A DNA stretch of 64,000 nt from Megalopta genalis (Eukaryota; Arthropoda; Insecta; Hymenoptera; Halictidae), in assembly GCF_051020955.1 (NCBI RefSeq), contig NW_027476371.1:1-64000 (forward strand), in the 5' to 3' direction. The stretch's first letter is position 1. Every line of letters begins with the position of its first letter. The notes beneath the pieces were generated by a model, which saw only the letters and a list, made by a program, of their open reading frames with translations, was not told where the DNA came from and did not search any database. A program made the position numbers and the translations under genes. Shown here piece after piece: positions 25,901 through 37,476 of the stretch.

Positions 25901-27666
25901 TCGCTTGGATTTGAAGCTAACTCGTTTGTTTCGCCTGCATTTGAAGCTATATCATTTATATCGCAAGTATGTGAAACTAAATCATTTGTTTCGCATGGAT
26001 TTGAAGCTAAGCCTTCTGCTTCGCATTGATTTGAAACGAAATCATGTGTTTCGCATGGATTTGAAGCTAAGCTTTCTACTTCACATTGATTTGAAACTAA
26101 ATCATGTGGTTCGCATGGATTTGAAGCTAAATCATGTGTTTCGCACAGATTTGAAGCTAACTCGTTTATTTCGCCTGCATTTGAAGCTATATCAGTTATA
26201 TCGCAAGTATTTGAAGCTAAATCATTTGTGTCGCATGGCTTTGAGGATAAGCCTCCTACTTCGCATTGATTTGAAACTAAACCATGTGTTTCGCTTGGAT
26301 TTGAAGCTAACTCGTTTGTTTCGCCTGCATTTGAAGCTATATCATTTATATCGCAAGTATATGAAGCTAAATCATTTGTGTTGCATGGCTTTGAAGCTAA
26401 CTCGTTTGTTTCGCCTGCATTGAAGCTATGTCACTTCTATCGCAGGAATTTGAAGCTAAATCATTTGTGTCGCATGGATTTGAAGCTAAGCCTTCTACTT
26501 CGCATTGATTTGGAACTAAATCATGTGTTTCGCTTGGATTTGAAGCTAACTCGTTTGTTTCGCATGCATTTGAAGCTATATCAATTGTATCGCAAGTATT
26601 TGAAGCTAAATCATTTGTGTCGCATGGCTTTGTGGATAAGCCTTCTACTTCGCATTAATTTGAAGGTAAATCACGTGCTTCGCTTGGATTTGAAGCTAAC
26701 TCGTTTGTTTCGCCTGCGTTTGAAGCTATATCATTTATATCGCAAGTATGTGAAACTAAATCATTTGTTTCGCATGGATTTGAAGCTAAGCCTTCTGCTT
26801 CGCATTGATTTGAAACTAAATCATGTGTTTCGCATGGATTTGAAGCTAAGCCTTCTACTTCACATTGATTTGAAACTAAATCATGTGGTTCGCATGGATT
26901 TGAAGCTAAATCATGGGTTTCGCACAGATTTGAAGCTAACTCGTTTATTTCGCCTGCATTTGAAGCTATATCAGTTATATCGCAAGTATTTGAAGCTAAA
27001 TCATTTGTGTCGCATGGATTTGAAGCGAAGCCTTCTACTTCGCATTGATTTGAAACTAAATCATCTGTTTTGCTTGGATTTGAATCTAACTCGTTTGTTT
27101 CGCTTGCATTTGAAGCTAAATCAATTATATCGCAAGTATTTGAAGCTGAAACATTTGTGTCGCATGGCTTTGAGGATAAGCCTTCTACTTCGCATTAATT
27201 TGAAGGTAAATCATGTGTTTCGCTTGGATTTGAAGCTAAGCCTTCCACTTCGCATTGATTTGGAACTAAATCATGTGTTTCGCTTGGATTTGAAGCTAAC
27301 TCGTTTGTTTGGCATGCATTTGAAGCTATATCAGTTGTATCGCAAGTATTTGAAGCAAAATCATTTGTGTCGCATGGCTTTGAGGATAAGCCTTCTACTT
27401 CGCATTAATTTGAAGGTAAATCACGTGCTTCGCTTGGATTTGAAGCTAACTCGTTTGTTTCGCCTGCATTTGAAGCTATATCATTTATATCGCAAGTATG
27501 TGAAACTAAATCATTTGTTTCGCATGGATTTGAAGCTAAGCCATCTGCTTCGCATTGATTTGAAACTAAATCATGTGTTTCGCTTGGATTTGAAGCTAAC
27601 TCGTTTGTTTCGCCTGCATTTGAAGCTATATCATTTATATCGCAAGTATATGAAGCTAAATCATTT
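22962..27666. repeat. 5,005-bp HOR, copy 4, with 300-bp deletion
   Basis: Blocks of 629, 1,529, 629, 629 and 1,289 bp end at 23,636, 25,165, 25,794, 26,423 and 27,712. It has the same 300-bp loss as copy 3, at 27,497, so it descends from copy 3 or its ancestor rather than from copies 1 and 2. A private difference is GAAACATTTGTG near 27,149. Confidence 0.92.
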
Positions 27667-28093
27667 GTGTTGCATGGCTTTGAAGCTAACTCGTTTGTTT
27701 CGCCTGCATTGAAGCTATATCACTTCTATCGCAAGAATTTGAAGCTAAATAATTTGTGTCGCATGGATTTGAAGCTAAGCCTTCTACTTCGCATTAATTT
27801 GAAGGTAAATGACGTGCTTCGCTTGGATTTGAAGCTAACTCGTTTGTTTCGCCTGCATTTGAAGCTATATCATTTATATCGCAAGTATGTGAAACTAAAT
27901 CATTTGTTTCGCATGGATTTGAAGCTAAGCCTTCTGCTTCGCATTGATTTGAAACTAAATCATGTGTTTCGCTTGGATTTGAAGCTAACTCGTTTGTTTC
28001 GCATGCATTTGAAGCTATATCAGTTGTATCGCAAGTATTTGATGCTAAATCATTTGTGTCGCATGGCTTTGAGGATAAGCCTTCTACTTCGCA

Positions 28094-28549
28094 TTAATTT
28101 GAAGGTAAATCACGTGCTTCGCTTGGATTTGAAGCTAACTCGTTTGTTTCGCCTGCATTTGAAGCTATATCATTTACATCGCAAGTATGTGAAACTAAAT
28201 CATTTGTTTCGCATGGATTTGAAGCTAAGCCTTCTGCTTCGCATTGATTTGAAACTAAATCACGTGTTTCGCATGGATTTGAAGCTAAGCCTTCTACTTC
28301 ACATTGATTTGAAACTAAATCATGTGGTTCGCATGGATTTGAAGCTAAATCATGTGTTTCGCACAGATTTGAAGCTAACTCGTTTATTTCGCCTGCATTT
28401 GAAGCTATATCAGTTATATCGCAAGTATTTGAAGCTAAATCATTTGTGTCGCATGGCTTTGAGGATAAGCCTCCTACTTCGCATTGATTTGAAACTAAAC
28501 CATGTGTTTCGCTTGGATTTGAAGCTAACTCGTTTTGTTTCGCCTGCAT
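28094..28549 (-). pseudogene. Minus-strand Cys-decapeptide stretch in HOR core
   Basis: 151 codons of the same minus-strand frame. The ATG at 28,549 exists only because of the extra T near 28,533; the frame ends at a TAA created by the CGCATTAATTTG unit at 28,094. Units include CEVEGL, CETNDL, CDITDI and AGEINEL types. It is the clearest view of this frame in the core, and also shows how CATTAA units stop it repeatedly. Confidence 0.2.
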
Positions 28550-29506
28550 TTGAAGCTATATCATTTATATCGCAAGTATGTGAAACTAAATCATTTGTTT
28601 CGCATGGATTTGAAGCTAAGCCATCTGCTTCGCATGATTTGAAACTAAATCATGTGTTTCGCTTGGATTTGAAGCTAACTCGTTTGTTTCGCCTGCATTT
28701 GAAGCTATATCAATTATCGCAAGTATATGAAGCTAAATCATTTGTGTTGCATGGCTTTGAAGCTAACTCGTTTGTTTCGCCTGCATTGAAGCTATATCAT
28801 TTATATCGCAAGTATGTGAAACTAAATCATTTGTTTCGCATGGATTTGAAGCTAAGCCTTCTGCTTCGCATTGATTTGAAACTAAATCATGTGTTTTCGC
28901 ATGGATTTGAAGCTAAGCCTTCTACTTCACATTGATTTGAAACTAATCATGTGGTTCGCATGGATTTGAAGCTAAATCATTGTGTTTCGCACAGATTTGA
29001 AGCTAACTCGTTTATTTCGCCTGCATTTGAAGCTATATCAGTTATATCGCAAGTATGTGAAACTAAATCATTTGTTTCGCATGGATTTGAAGCTAAGCCT
29101 TCTGCTTCGCATTGATTTGAAACTAAATCATGTGTTTCGCATGGATTTGAAGCTAAGCCTTCTACTTCACATTGATTTGAAACTAAATCATGTGGTTCGC
29201 ATGGATTTGAAGCTAAATCATGTGTTTCGCACAGATTTGAAGCTAACTCGTTTATTTCGCCTGCATTTGAAGCTATATCAGTTATATCGCAAGTATGTGA
29301 AACTAAATCATTTGTTTCGCATGGATTTGAAGCTAAGCCTTCTGCTTCGCATTGATTTGAAACTAAATCATGTGTTTCGCATGGATTTGAAGCTAAGCCT
29401 TCTACTTCACATTGATTTGAAACTAAATCATGTGGTTCGCATGGATTTGAAGCTAAATCATGTGTTTCGGACAGTTTTGAAGCTAACTCGTTTATTTCGC
29501 CTGCTT
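28533..29506. other. Cluster of single-base indels in one HOR copy
   Basis: Relative to both 18.3-19.3 kb and 36.5-37.5 kb: an extra T near 28,533 (CGTTTTGTTT), a missing T near 28,635 (CGCATGATTT), an extra T near 28,894 (GTGTTTTCGC), a missing A near 28,945 (AACTAATCAT), an extra T near 28,981 (CATTGTGTTT) and a missing base near 29,504 (CCTGCTTGAAG). Six indels in under 1 kb, five of them in runs of the same base, break every frame. Poor consensus accuracy or local decay are both possible. Confidence 0.85.
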
Positions 29507-32324
29507 GAAGCTATATCACTTCTATCGCAAATATTTGAAGCTAAATCATTTGTGTCGCATGGATTTGAAGCTAAGCCTTCTACTTCGCATTGATTTGGAA
29601 CTAAATCATGTGTTTCGCTGGGATTTGAAGCTAACTCGTTTGTTTCGCATGCATTTGAAGCTATATCAATTGTATCGCAAGTATTTGAAGCTAAATTATT
29701 TGTGTCGCATGGCTTTGAGGATAAGCCTTCTACTTTGCATTAATTTGAAGGTAAATCACGTGCTTCGCTTGGATTTGAAGCTAACTCGTTTGTTTCGCCT
29801 GCATTTGAAGCTATATCATTTATATCGCAAGTATGTGAAACTAAATCATTTGTTTCGCATGGATTTGAAGCTAAGCCTTCTGCTTCGCATTGATTTGAAA
29901 CTAAATCATGCGTTTCGCATGGATTTGAAGCTAAGCCTTCTACTTCACATTGATTTGAAACTAAATCATGTGGTTCGCATGGATTTGAAGCTAAATCATG
30001 TGTTTCGCACAGATTTGAAGCTAACTCGTTTATTTCGCCTGCATTTGAAGCTATATCAGTTATATCGCACGTATTTGAAGCTAAATCATTTGTGTCGCAT
30101 GGCTTTGAGGATAAGCCTCCTACTTCGCATTGATTTGAAGGTAAATCATGTGTTTCGCTTGGATTTGAAGCTATCTCGTTTGTTTCGCCTGCATTTGAAG
30201 CTATATCATTTATATCGCAAGTATATGAAGCTAAATCATTTGTGTTGCATGGCTTTGAAGCTAACTCGTTTCTTTCGCCTGCATTGAAGCTATATCACTT
30301 CTATCGCAAGTATTTGAAGCTAAATCATTTGTGTCGCATGGATTTGAAGCTAAACCTTCTACTTCGCATTGATTTGGTACTAAATCATGTGTTTCGCTTG
30401 GATTTGAAGCTAACTCGTTTGTTTCGCATGCATTTGAAGCTATATCAATTGTATCGCAAGTATTTGAAGCTAAATAATTTGTGTCGCATGGATTTGAAGC
30501 TAAGCCTTCTACTTCGCATTAATTTGAAGGTAAATGACGTGCTTCGCTTGGATTTGAAGCTAACTCGTTTGTTTCGCCTGCATTTGAAGCTATATCATTT
30601 ACATCGCAAGTATGTGAAACTAAATCATTTGTTTCGCATGGATTTGAAGCTAAGCCTTCTGCTTCGCATTGATTTGAAACTAAATCATGTGTTTCGCATG
30701 GATTTGAAGCTAAGCCTTCTACTTCACATTGATTTGAAACTAAATCATGTGGTTCGCATGGATTTGAAGCTAAATCATGTGTTTCGGACAGTTTTGAAGC
30801 TAACTCGTTTATTTCGCCTGCATTTGAAGCTATATCAGTTATATCGCAAGTATTTGAAGCTAAATCATTTGTGTCGCATGGCTTTGAGGATAAGCCTCCT
30901 ACTTCGCATTGATTTGAAACTAAACCATTTGTTTCGCTTGGATTTGAAGCTAAGCCTTCTGCTTCGCATTGATTTGAAACTAAATCATGCGTTTCGCATG
31001 GATTTGAAGCTAAGCCTTCTACTTCACATTGATTTGAAACTAAATCATGTGGTTCGCATGGATTTGAAGCTAAATCATGTGTTTCGCACAGATTTGAAGC
31101 TAACTCGTTTATTTCGCCTGCATTTGAAGCTATATCAGTTATATCGCACGTATTTGAAGCTAAATCATTTGTGTCGCATGGCTTTGAGGATAAGCCTCCT
31201 ACTTCGCATTGATTTGAAGGTAAATCATGTGTTTCGCTTGGATTTGAAGCTATCTCGTTTGTTTCGCCTGCATTTGAAGCTATATCATTTATATCGCAAG
31301 TATATGAAGCTAAATCATTTGTGTTGCATGGCTTTGAAGCTAACTCGTTTCTTTCGCCTGCATTGAAGCTATATCACTTCTATCGCAAGTATTTGAAGCT
31401 AAATCATTTGTGTCGCATGGCTTTGAGGATAAACCTCCTACTTCGCATTGATTTGAAACTAAACCATGTGTTTCGCTTGGATTTGAAGCTAACTCGTTTG
31501 TATCGCCTGCATTTGAAGCTATATCATTTATATCGCAAGTATATGAAGCTAAATCATTTGTGTTGCATGGCTTTGAAGCTAACTCGTTTGTTTCGCCTGC
31601 ATTGAAGCTATATCATTTATATCGCAAGTATGTGAAACTAAATCATTTGTTTCGCATGGATTTGAAGCTAAGCCTTCTGCTTCGCATTGATTTGAAACTA
31701 AATCATGTGTTTCGCATGGATTTGAAGCTAAGCCTTCTACTTCACATTGATTTGAAACTAAATCATGTGGTTCGCATGGATTTGAAGCTAAATCATGTGT
31801 TTCGCACAGATTTGAAGCTAACTCGTTTATTTCGCCTGCATTTGAAGCTATATCAGTTATATCGCAAGTATGTGAAACTAAATCATTTGTTTCGCATGGA
31901 TTTGAAGCTAAGCCTTCTGCTTCGCATTGATTTGAAACTAAATCATGTGTTTCGCATGGATTTGAAGCTAAGCCTTCTACTTCACATTGATTTGAAACTA
32001 AATCATGTGGTTCGCATGGATTTGAAGCTAAATCATGTGTTTCGCACAGATTTGAAGCTAACTCGTTTATTTCGCCTGCATTTGAAGCTATATCAGTTAT
32101 ATCGCAAGTATTTGAAGCTAAATCATTTGTGTCGCATGGCTTTGAGGATAAGCCTCCTACTTCGCATTGATTTGAAACTAAACCATGTGTTTCGCTTGGA
32201 TTTGAAGCTAACTCGTTTGTTTCGCCTGCATTTGAAGCTATATCATTTACATCGCAAGTATATGAAGCTAAATCATTTGTGTTGCATGGCTTTGAAGCTA
32301 ACTCGTTTCTTTCGCCTGCATTGA

Positions 32325-35300
32325 AGCTATATCACTTCTATCGCAAGTATTTGAAGCTAAATCATTTGTGTCGCATGGATTTGAAGCTAAGCCTTCTACT
32401 TCGCATTGATTTGGAACTAAATCATGTGTTTCGCTGGGATTTGAAGCTAACTCGTTTGTTTCGCATGCATTTGAAGCTATATCAATTGTATCGCAAGTAT
32501 TTGAAGCTAAATCATTTGTGTCGCATGGCTTTGAGGATAAGCCTTCTACTTTGCATTAATTTGAAGGTAAATCACGTGCTTCGCTTGGATTTGAAGCTAA
32601 CTCGTTTGTTTCGCCTGCATTTGAAGCTATATCATTTATATCGCAAGTATGTGAAACTAAATCATTTGTTTCGCATGGATTTGAAGCTAAGCCTTCTGCT
32701 TCGCATTGATTTGAAACTAAATCATGCGTTTCGCATGGATTTGAAGCTAAGCCTTCTACTTCACATTGATTTGAAACTAAATCATGTGGTTCGCATGGAT
32801 TTGAAGCTAAATCATGTGTTTCGCACAGATTTGAAGCTAACTCGTTTATTTCGCCTGCATTTGAAGCTATATCAGTTATATCGCACGTATTTGAAGCTAA
32901 ATCATTTGTGTCGCATGGCTTTGAGGATAAGCCTCCTACTTCGCATTGATTTGAAGGTAAATCATGTGTTTCGCTTGGATTTGAAGCTATCTCGTTTGTT
33001 TCGCCTGCATTTGAAGCTATATCATTTATATCGCAAGTATATGAAGCTAAATCATTTGTGTTGCATGGCTTTGAAGCTAACTCGTTTCTTTCGCCTGCAT
33101 TGAAGCTATATCACTTCTATCGCAAGTATTTGAAGCTAAATCATTTGTGTCGCATGGATTTGAAGCTAAACCTTCTACTTCGCATTGATTTGGTACTAAA
33201 TCATGTGTTTCGCTTGGATTTGAAGCTAACTCGTTTGTTTCGCATGCATTTGAAGCTATATCAATTGTATCGCAAGTATTTGAAGCTAAATAATTTGTGT
33301 CGCATGGATTTGAAGCTAAGCCTTCTACTTCGCATTAATTTGAAGGTAAATGACGTGCTTCGCTTGGATTTGAAGCTAACTCGTTTGTTTCGCCTGCATT
33401 TGAAGCTATATCATTTACATCGCAAGTATGTGAAACTAAATCATTTGTTTCGCATGGATTTGAAGCTAAGCCTTCTGCTTCGCATTGATTTGAAACTAAA
33501 TCATGTGTTTCGCATGGATTTGAAGCTAAGCCTTCTACTTCACATTGATTTGAAACTAAATCATGTGGTTCGCATGGATTTGAAGCTAAATCATGTGTTT
33601 CGCACAGATTTGAAGCTAACTCGTTTATTTCGCCTGCATTTGAAGCTATATCAGTTATATCGCAAGTATTTGAAGCTAAATCATTTGTGTCGCATGGCTT
33701 TGAGGATAAGCCTCCTACTTCGCATTGATTTGAAACTAAACCATTTGTTTCGCTTGGATTTGAAGCTAACTCGTTTGTTTCGCCTGCATTTGAAGCTATA
33801 TCATTTATATCGCAAGTATATGAAGCTAAATCATTTGTGTTGCATGGCTTTGAAGCTAACTCGTTTCTTTCGCCTGCATTGAAGCTATATCACTTCTATC
33901 GCAAGTATTTGAAGCTAAATCATTTGTGTCGCATGGATTTGAAGCTAAGCCTTCTACTTCGCATTGATTTGGTACTAAATCATGTGTTTCGCTTGGATTT
34001 GAAGCTAACTCGTTTGTTTCGCATGCATTTGAAGCTATATCAGTTGTATCGCAAGTATTTGAAGCTAAATCATTTGTGTCGCATGGCTTTGAGGATAAGC
34101 CTTCTACTTCGCATTAATTTGAAGGTAAATCACGTGCTTCGCTTGGATTTGAAGCTAACTCGTTTGTTTCGCCTGCATTTGAAGCTATATCATTTACATC
34201 GCAAGTATGTGAAACTAAATCATTTGTTTCGCATGGATTTGAAGCTAAGCCTTCTGCTTCGCATTGATTTGAAACTAAATCACGTGTTTCGCATGGATTT
34301 GAAGCTAAGCCTTCTACTTCACATTGATTTGAAACTAAATCATGTGGTTCGCATGGATTTGAAGCTAAATCATGTGTTTCGCACAGATTTGAAGCTAACT
34401 CGTTTATTTCGCCTGCATTTGAAGCTATATCAGTTATATCGCAAGTATTTGAAGCTAAATCATTTGTGTCGCATGGCTTTGAGGATAAGCCTCCTACTTC
34501 GCAATGATTTGAAACTAAACCATGTGTTTCGCTTGGATTTGAAGCTAACTCGTTTGTTTCGCCTGCATTTGAAGCTATATCATTTACATCGCAAGTATAT
34601 GAAGCTAAATCATTTGTGTTGCATGGCTTTGAAGCTAACTCGTTTCTTTCGCCTGCATTGAAGCTATATCACTTCTATCGCAAGTATTTGAAGCTAAATC
34701 ATTTGTGTCGCATGGATTTGAAGCTAAGCCTTCTACTTCGCATTGATTTGGAACTAAATCATGTGTTTCGCTGGGATTTGAAGCTAACTCGTTTGTTTCG
34801 CATGCATTTGAAGCTATATCAATTGTATCGCAAGTATTTGAAGCTAAATCATTTGTGTCGCATGGCTTTGAGGATAAGCCTTCTACTTTGCATTAATTTG
34901 AAGGTAAATCACGTGCTTCGCTTGGATTTGAAGCTAACTCGTTTGTTTCGCCTGCATTTGAAGCTATATCATTTATATCGCAAGTATGTGAAACTAAATC
35001 ATTTGTTTCGCATGGATTTGAAGCTAAGCCTTCTGCTTCGCATTGATTTGAAACTAAATCATGCGTTTCGCATGGATTTGAAGCTAAGCCTTCTACTTCA
35101 CATTGATTTGAAACTAAATCATGTGGTTCGCATGGATTTGAAGCTAAATCATGTGTTTCGCACAGATTTGAAGCTAACTCGTTTATTTCGCCTGCATTTG
35201 AAGCTATATCAGTTATATCGCACGTATTTGAAGCTAAATCATTTGTGTCGCATGGCTTTGAGGATAAGCCTCCTACTTCGCATTGATTTGAAGGTAAATC

Positions 35301-35440
35301 ATGTGTTTCGCTTGGATTTGAAGCTATCTCGTTTGTTTCGCCTGCATTTGAAGCTATATCATTTATATCGCAAGTATATGAAGCTAAATCATTTGTGTTG
35401 CATGGCTTTGAAGCTAACTCGTTTCTTTCGCCTGCATTGA
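32325..35440. repeat. Four tandem 779-bp HOR blocks
   Basis: Block ends at 32,324, 33,103, 33,882, 34,661 and 35,440 are exactly 779 bp apart (26 units minus 1 bp). Blocks alternate between two subtypes: one with TTTCGCTGGG and CGCACGTATTTG, the other with GATTTGGTACTAAATC. This implies that a two-block (1,558-bp) unit was itself duplicated. Confidence 0.92.
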
Positions 35441-37476
35441 AGCTGTATCACTTCTATCGCAAGTATTTGAAGCAAAATCATTTGTGTCGCATGGATTTGA
35501 AGCTAAACCTTCTACTTCGCATTGATTTGGTACTAAATCATGTGTTTCGCTTGGATTTGAAGCTAACTCGTTTGTTTCGCATGCATTTGAAGCTATATCA
35601 ATTGTATCGCAAGTATTTGAAGCTAAATCATTTGTGTCGCATTGCTTTGAGGATAAGCCTTCTACTTTGCATTAATTTGAAGGTAAATCACGTGCTTCGC
35701 TTGGATTTGAAGCTAACTCGTTTGTTTCGCCTGCATTTGAAGCTATATCATTTACATCGCAAGTATGTGAAACTAAATCATTTGTTTCGCATGGATTTGA
35801 AGCTAAGCCTTCTGCTTCGCATTGATTTGAAACTAAATCATGTGTTTCGCATGGATTTGAAGCTAAGCCTTCTACTTCACATTGATTTGAAACTAAATCA
35901 TGTGGTTCGCATGGATTTGAAGCTAAATCATGTGTTTCGCACAGATTTGAAGCTAACTCGTTTATTTCGCCTGCATTTGAAGCTATATCAGTTATATCGC
36001 AAGTATTTGAAGCTAAATCATTTGTGTCGCATGGCTTTGAGGATAAGCCTCCTACTTCGCATTGATTTGAAGGTAAATCACGTGCTTCGCTTGGATTTGA
36101 AGCTAACTCGTTTGTTTCGCCTGCATTTGAAGCTATATCATTTATATCGCAAGTATGTGAAACTAAATCATTTGTTTCGCATGGATTTGAAGCTAAGCCT
36201 TCTGCTTCGCATTGATTTGAAACTAAATCACGTGTTTCGCATGGATTTGAAGCTAAGCCTTCTACTTCACATTGATTTGAAACTAAATCATGTGGTTCGC
36301 ATGGATTTGAAGCTAAATCATGTGTTTCGCACAGATTTGAAGCTAACTCGTTTATTTCGCCTGCATTTGAAGCTATATCAGTTATATCGCAAGTATTTGA
36401 AGCTAAATCATTTGTGTCGCATGGCTTTGAGGATAAGCCTCCTACTTCGCATTGATTTGAAACTAAACCATGTGTTTCGCTTGGATTTGAAGCTAACTCG
36501 TTTGTTTCGCCTGCATTTGAAGCTATATCATTTATATCGCAAGTATGTGAAACTAAATCATTTGTTTCGCATGGATTTGAAGCTAAGCCATCTGCTTCGC
36601 ATTGATTTGAAACTAAATCATGTGTTTCGCTTGGATTTGAAGCTAACTCGTTTGTTTCGCCTGCATTTGAAGCTATATCAATTATCGCAAGTATATGAAG
36701 CTAAATCATTTGTGTTGCATGGCTTTGAAGCTAACTCGTTTGTTTCGCCTGCATTGAAGCTATATCATTTATATCGCAAGTATGTGAAACTAAATCATTT
36801 GTTTCGCATGGATTTGAAGCTAAGCCTTCTGCTTCGCATTGATTTGAAACTAAATCATGTGTTTCGCATGGATTTGAAGCTAAGCCTTCTACTTCACATT
36901 GATTTGAAACTAAATCATGTGGTTCGCATGGATTTGAAGCTAAATCATGTGTTTCGCACAGATTTGAAGCTAACTCGTTTATTTCGCCTGCATTTGAAGC
37001 TATATCAGTTATATCGCAAGTATGTGAAACTAAATCATTTGTTTCGCATGGATTTGAAGCTAAGCCTTCTGCTTCGCATTGATTTGAAACTAAATCATGT
37101 GTTTCGCATGGATTTGAAGCTAAGCCTTCTACTTCACATTGATTTGAAACTAAATCATGTGGTTCGCATGGATTTGAAGCTAAATCATGTGTTTCGCACA
37201 GATTTGAAGCTAACTCGTTTATTTCGCCTGCATTTGAAGCTATATCAGTTATATCGCAAGTATTTGAAGCTAAATCATTTGTGTCGCATGGCTTTGAGGA
37301 TAAGCCTCCTACTTCGCATTGATTTGAAACTAAACCATGTGTTTCGCTTGGATTTGAAGCTAACTCGTTTGTTTCGCCTGCATTTGAAGCTATATCATTT
37401 ACATCGCAAGTATATGAAGCTAAATCATTTGTGTTGCATGGCTTTGAAGCTAACTCGTTTCTTTCGCCTGCATTGA
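35395..37476 (+). other. Longest open frame in the window (693 codons), probably not a gene
   Basis: The MDLKLNHLFR frame stays open here across two blocks because the paired 2-bp and 1-bp losses near 36,679 and 36,757 cancel. The product would be about 69 decapeptides rich in Leu, Lys, Arg and His. Its first 46 bases overlap the end of the previous block's frame and it ends at the next 1-bp deletion. There is no recognised domain, signal peptide or start context, and the frame is open because common unit variants do not create stops in it. I judge it a consequence of the repeat. The same holds for the 613-codon frame at 17,451-19,292 and the 544-codon frames at 6,152 and 11,157. Confidence 0.3.

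Larger units (their letters stand above)
22962..31146. repeat. 10,216-bp-spaced duplication, second arm
   Basis: This arm repeats 12,746-21,080. It shares the 300-bp deletion (join at 27,497), the paired 2-bp and 1-bp losses near 28,711 and 28,790, and the CGCAAATATTTG variant at 29,526. It lacks the 150-bp pentamer duplication of 19,531-19,830. It contains a cluster of single-base indels at 28,533-29,504 that the first arm does not have. Confidence 0.9.
28102..36069. repeat. 7,968-bp HOR, first copy
   Basis: Anchors at 28,711, 30,242, 31,321, 31,560 and 32,279 recur 7,968 bp later. The second copy starts where GAAGGTAAATCACGTGCTTC appears at about 36,070, equivalent to about 28,102. Internal blocks include 1,079, 239 and 719 bp and four consecutive 779-bp blocks. 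This first copy has single-base indels at 28,533-29,504 that are absent from its partner. Confidence 0.88.
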
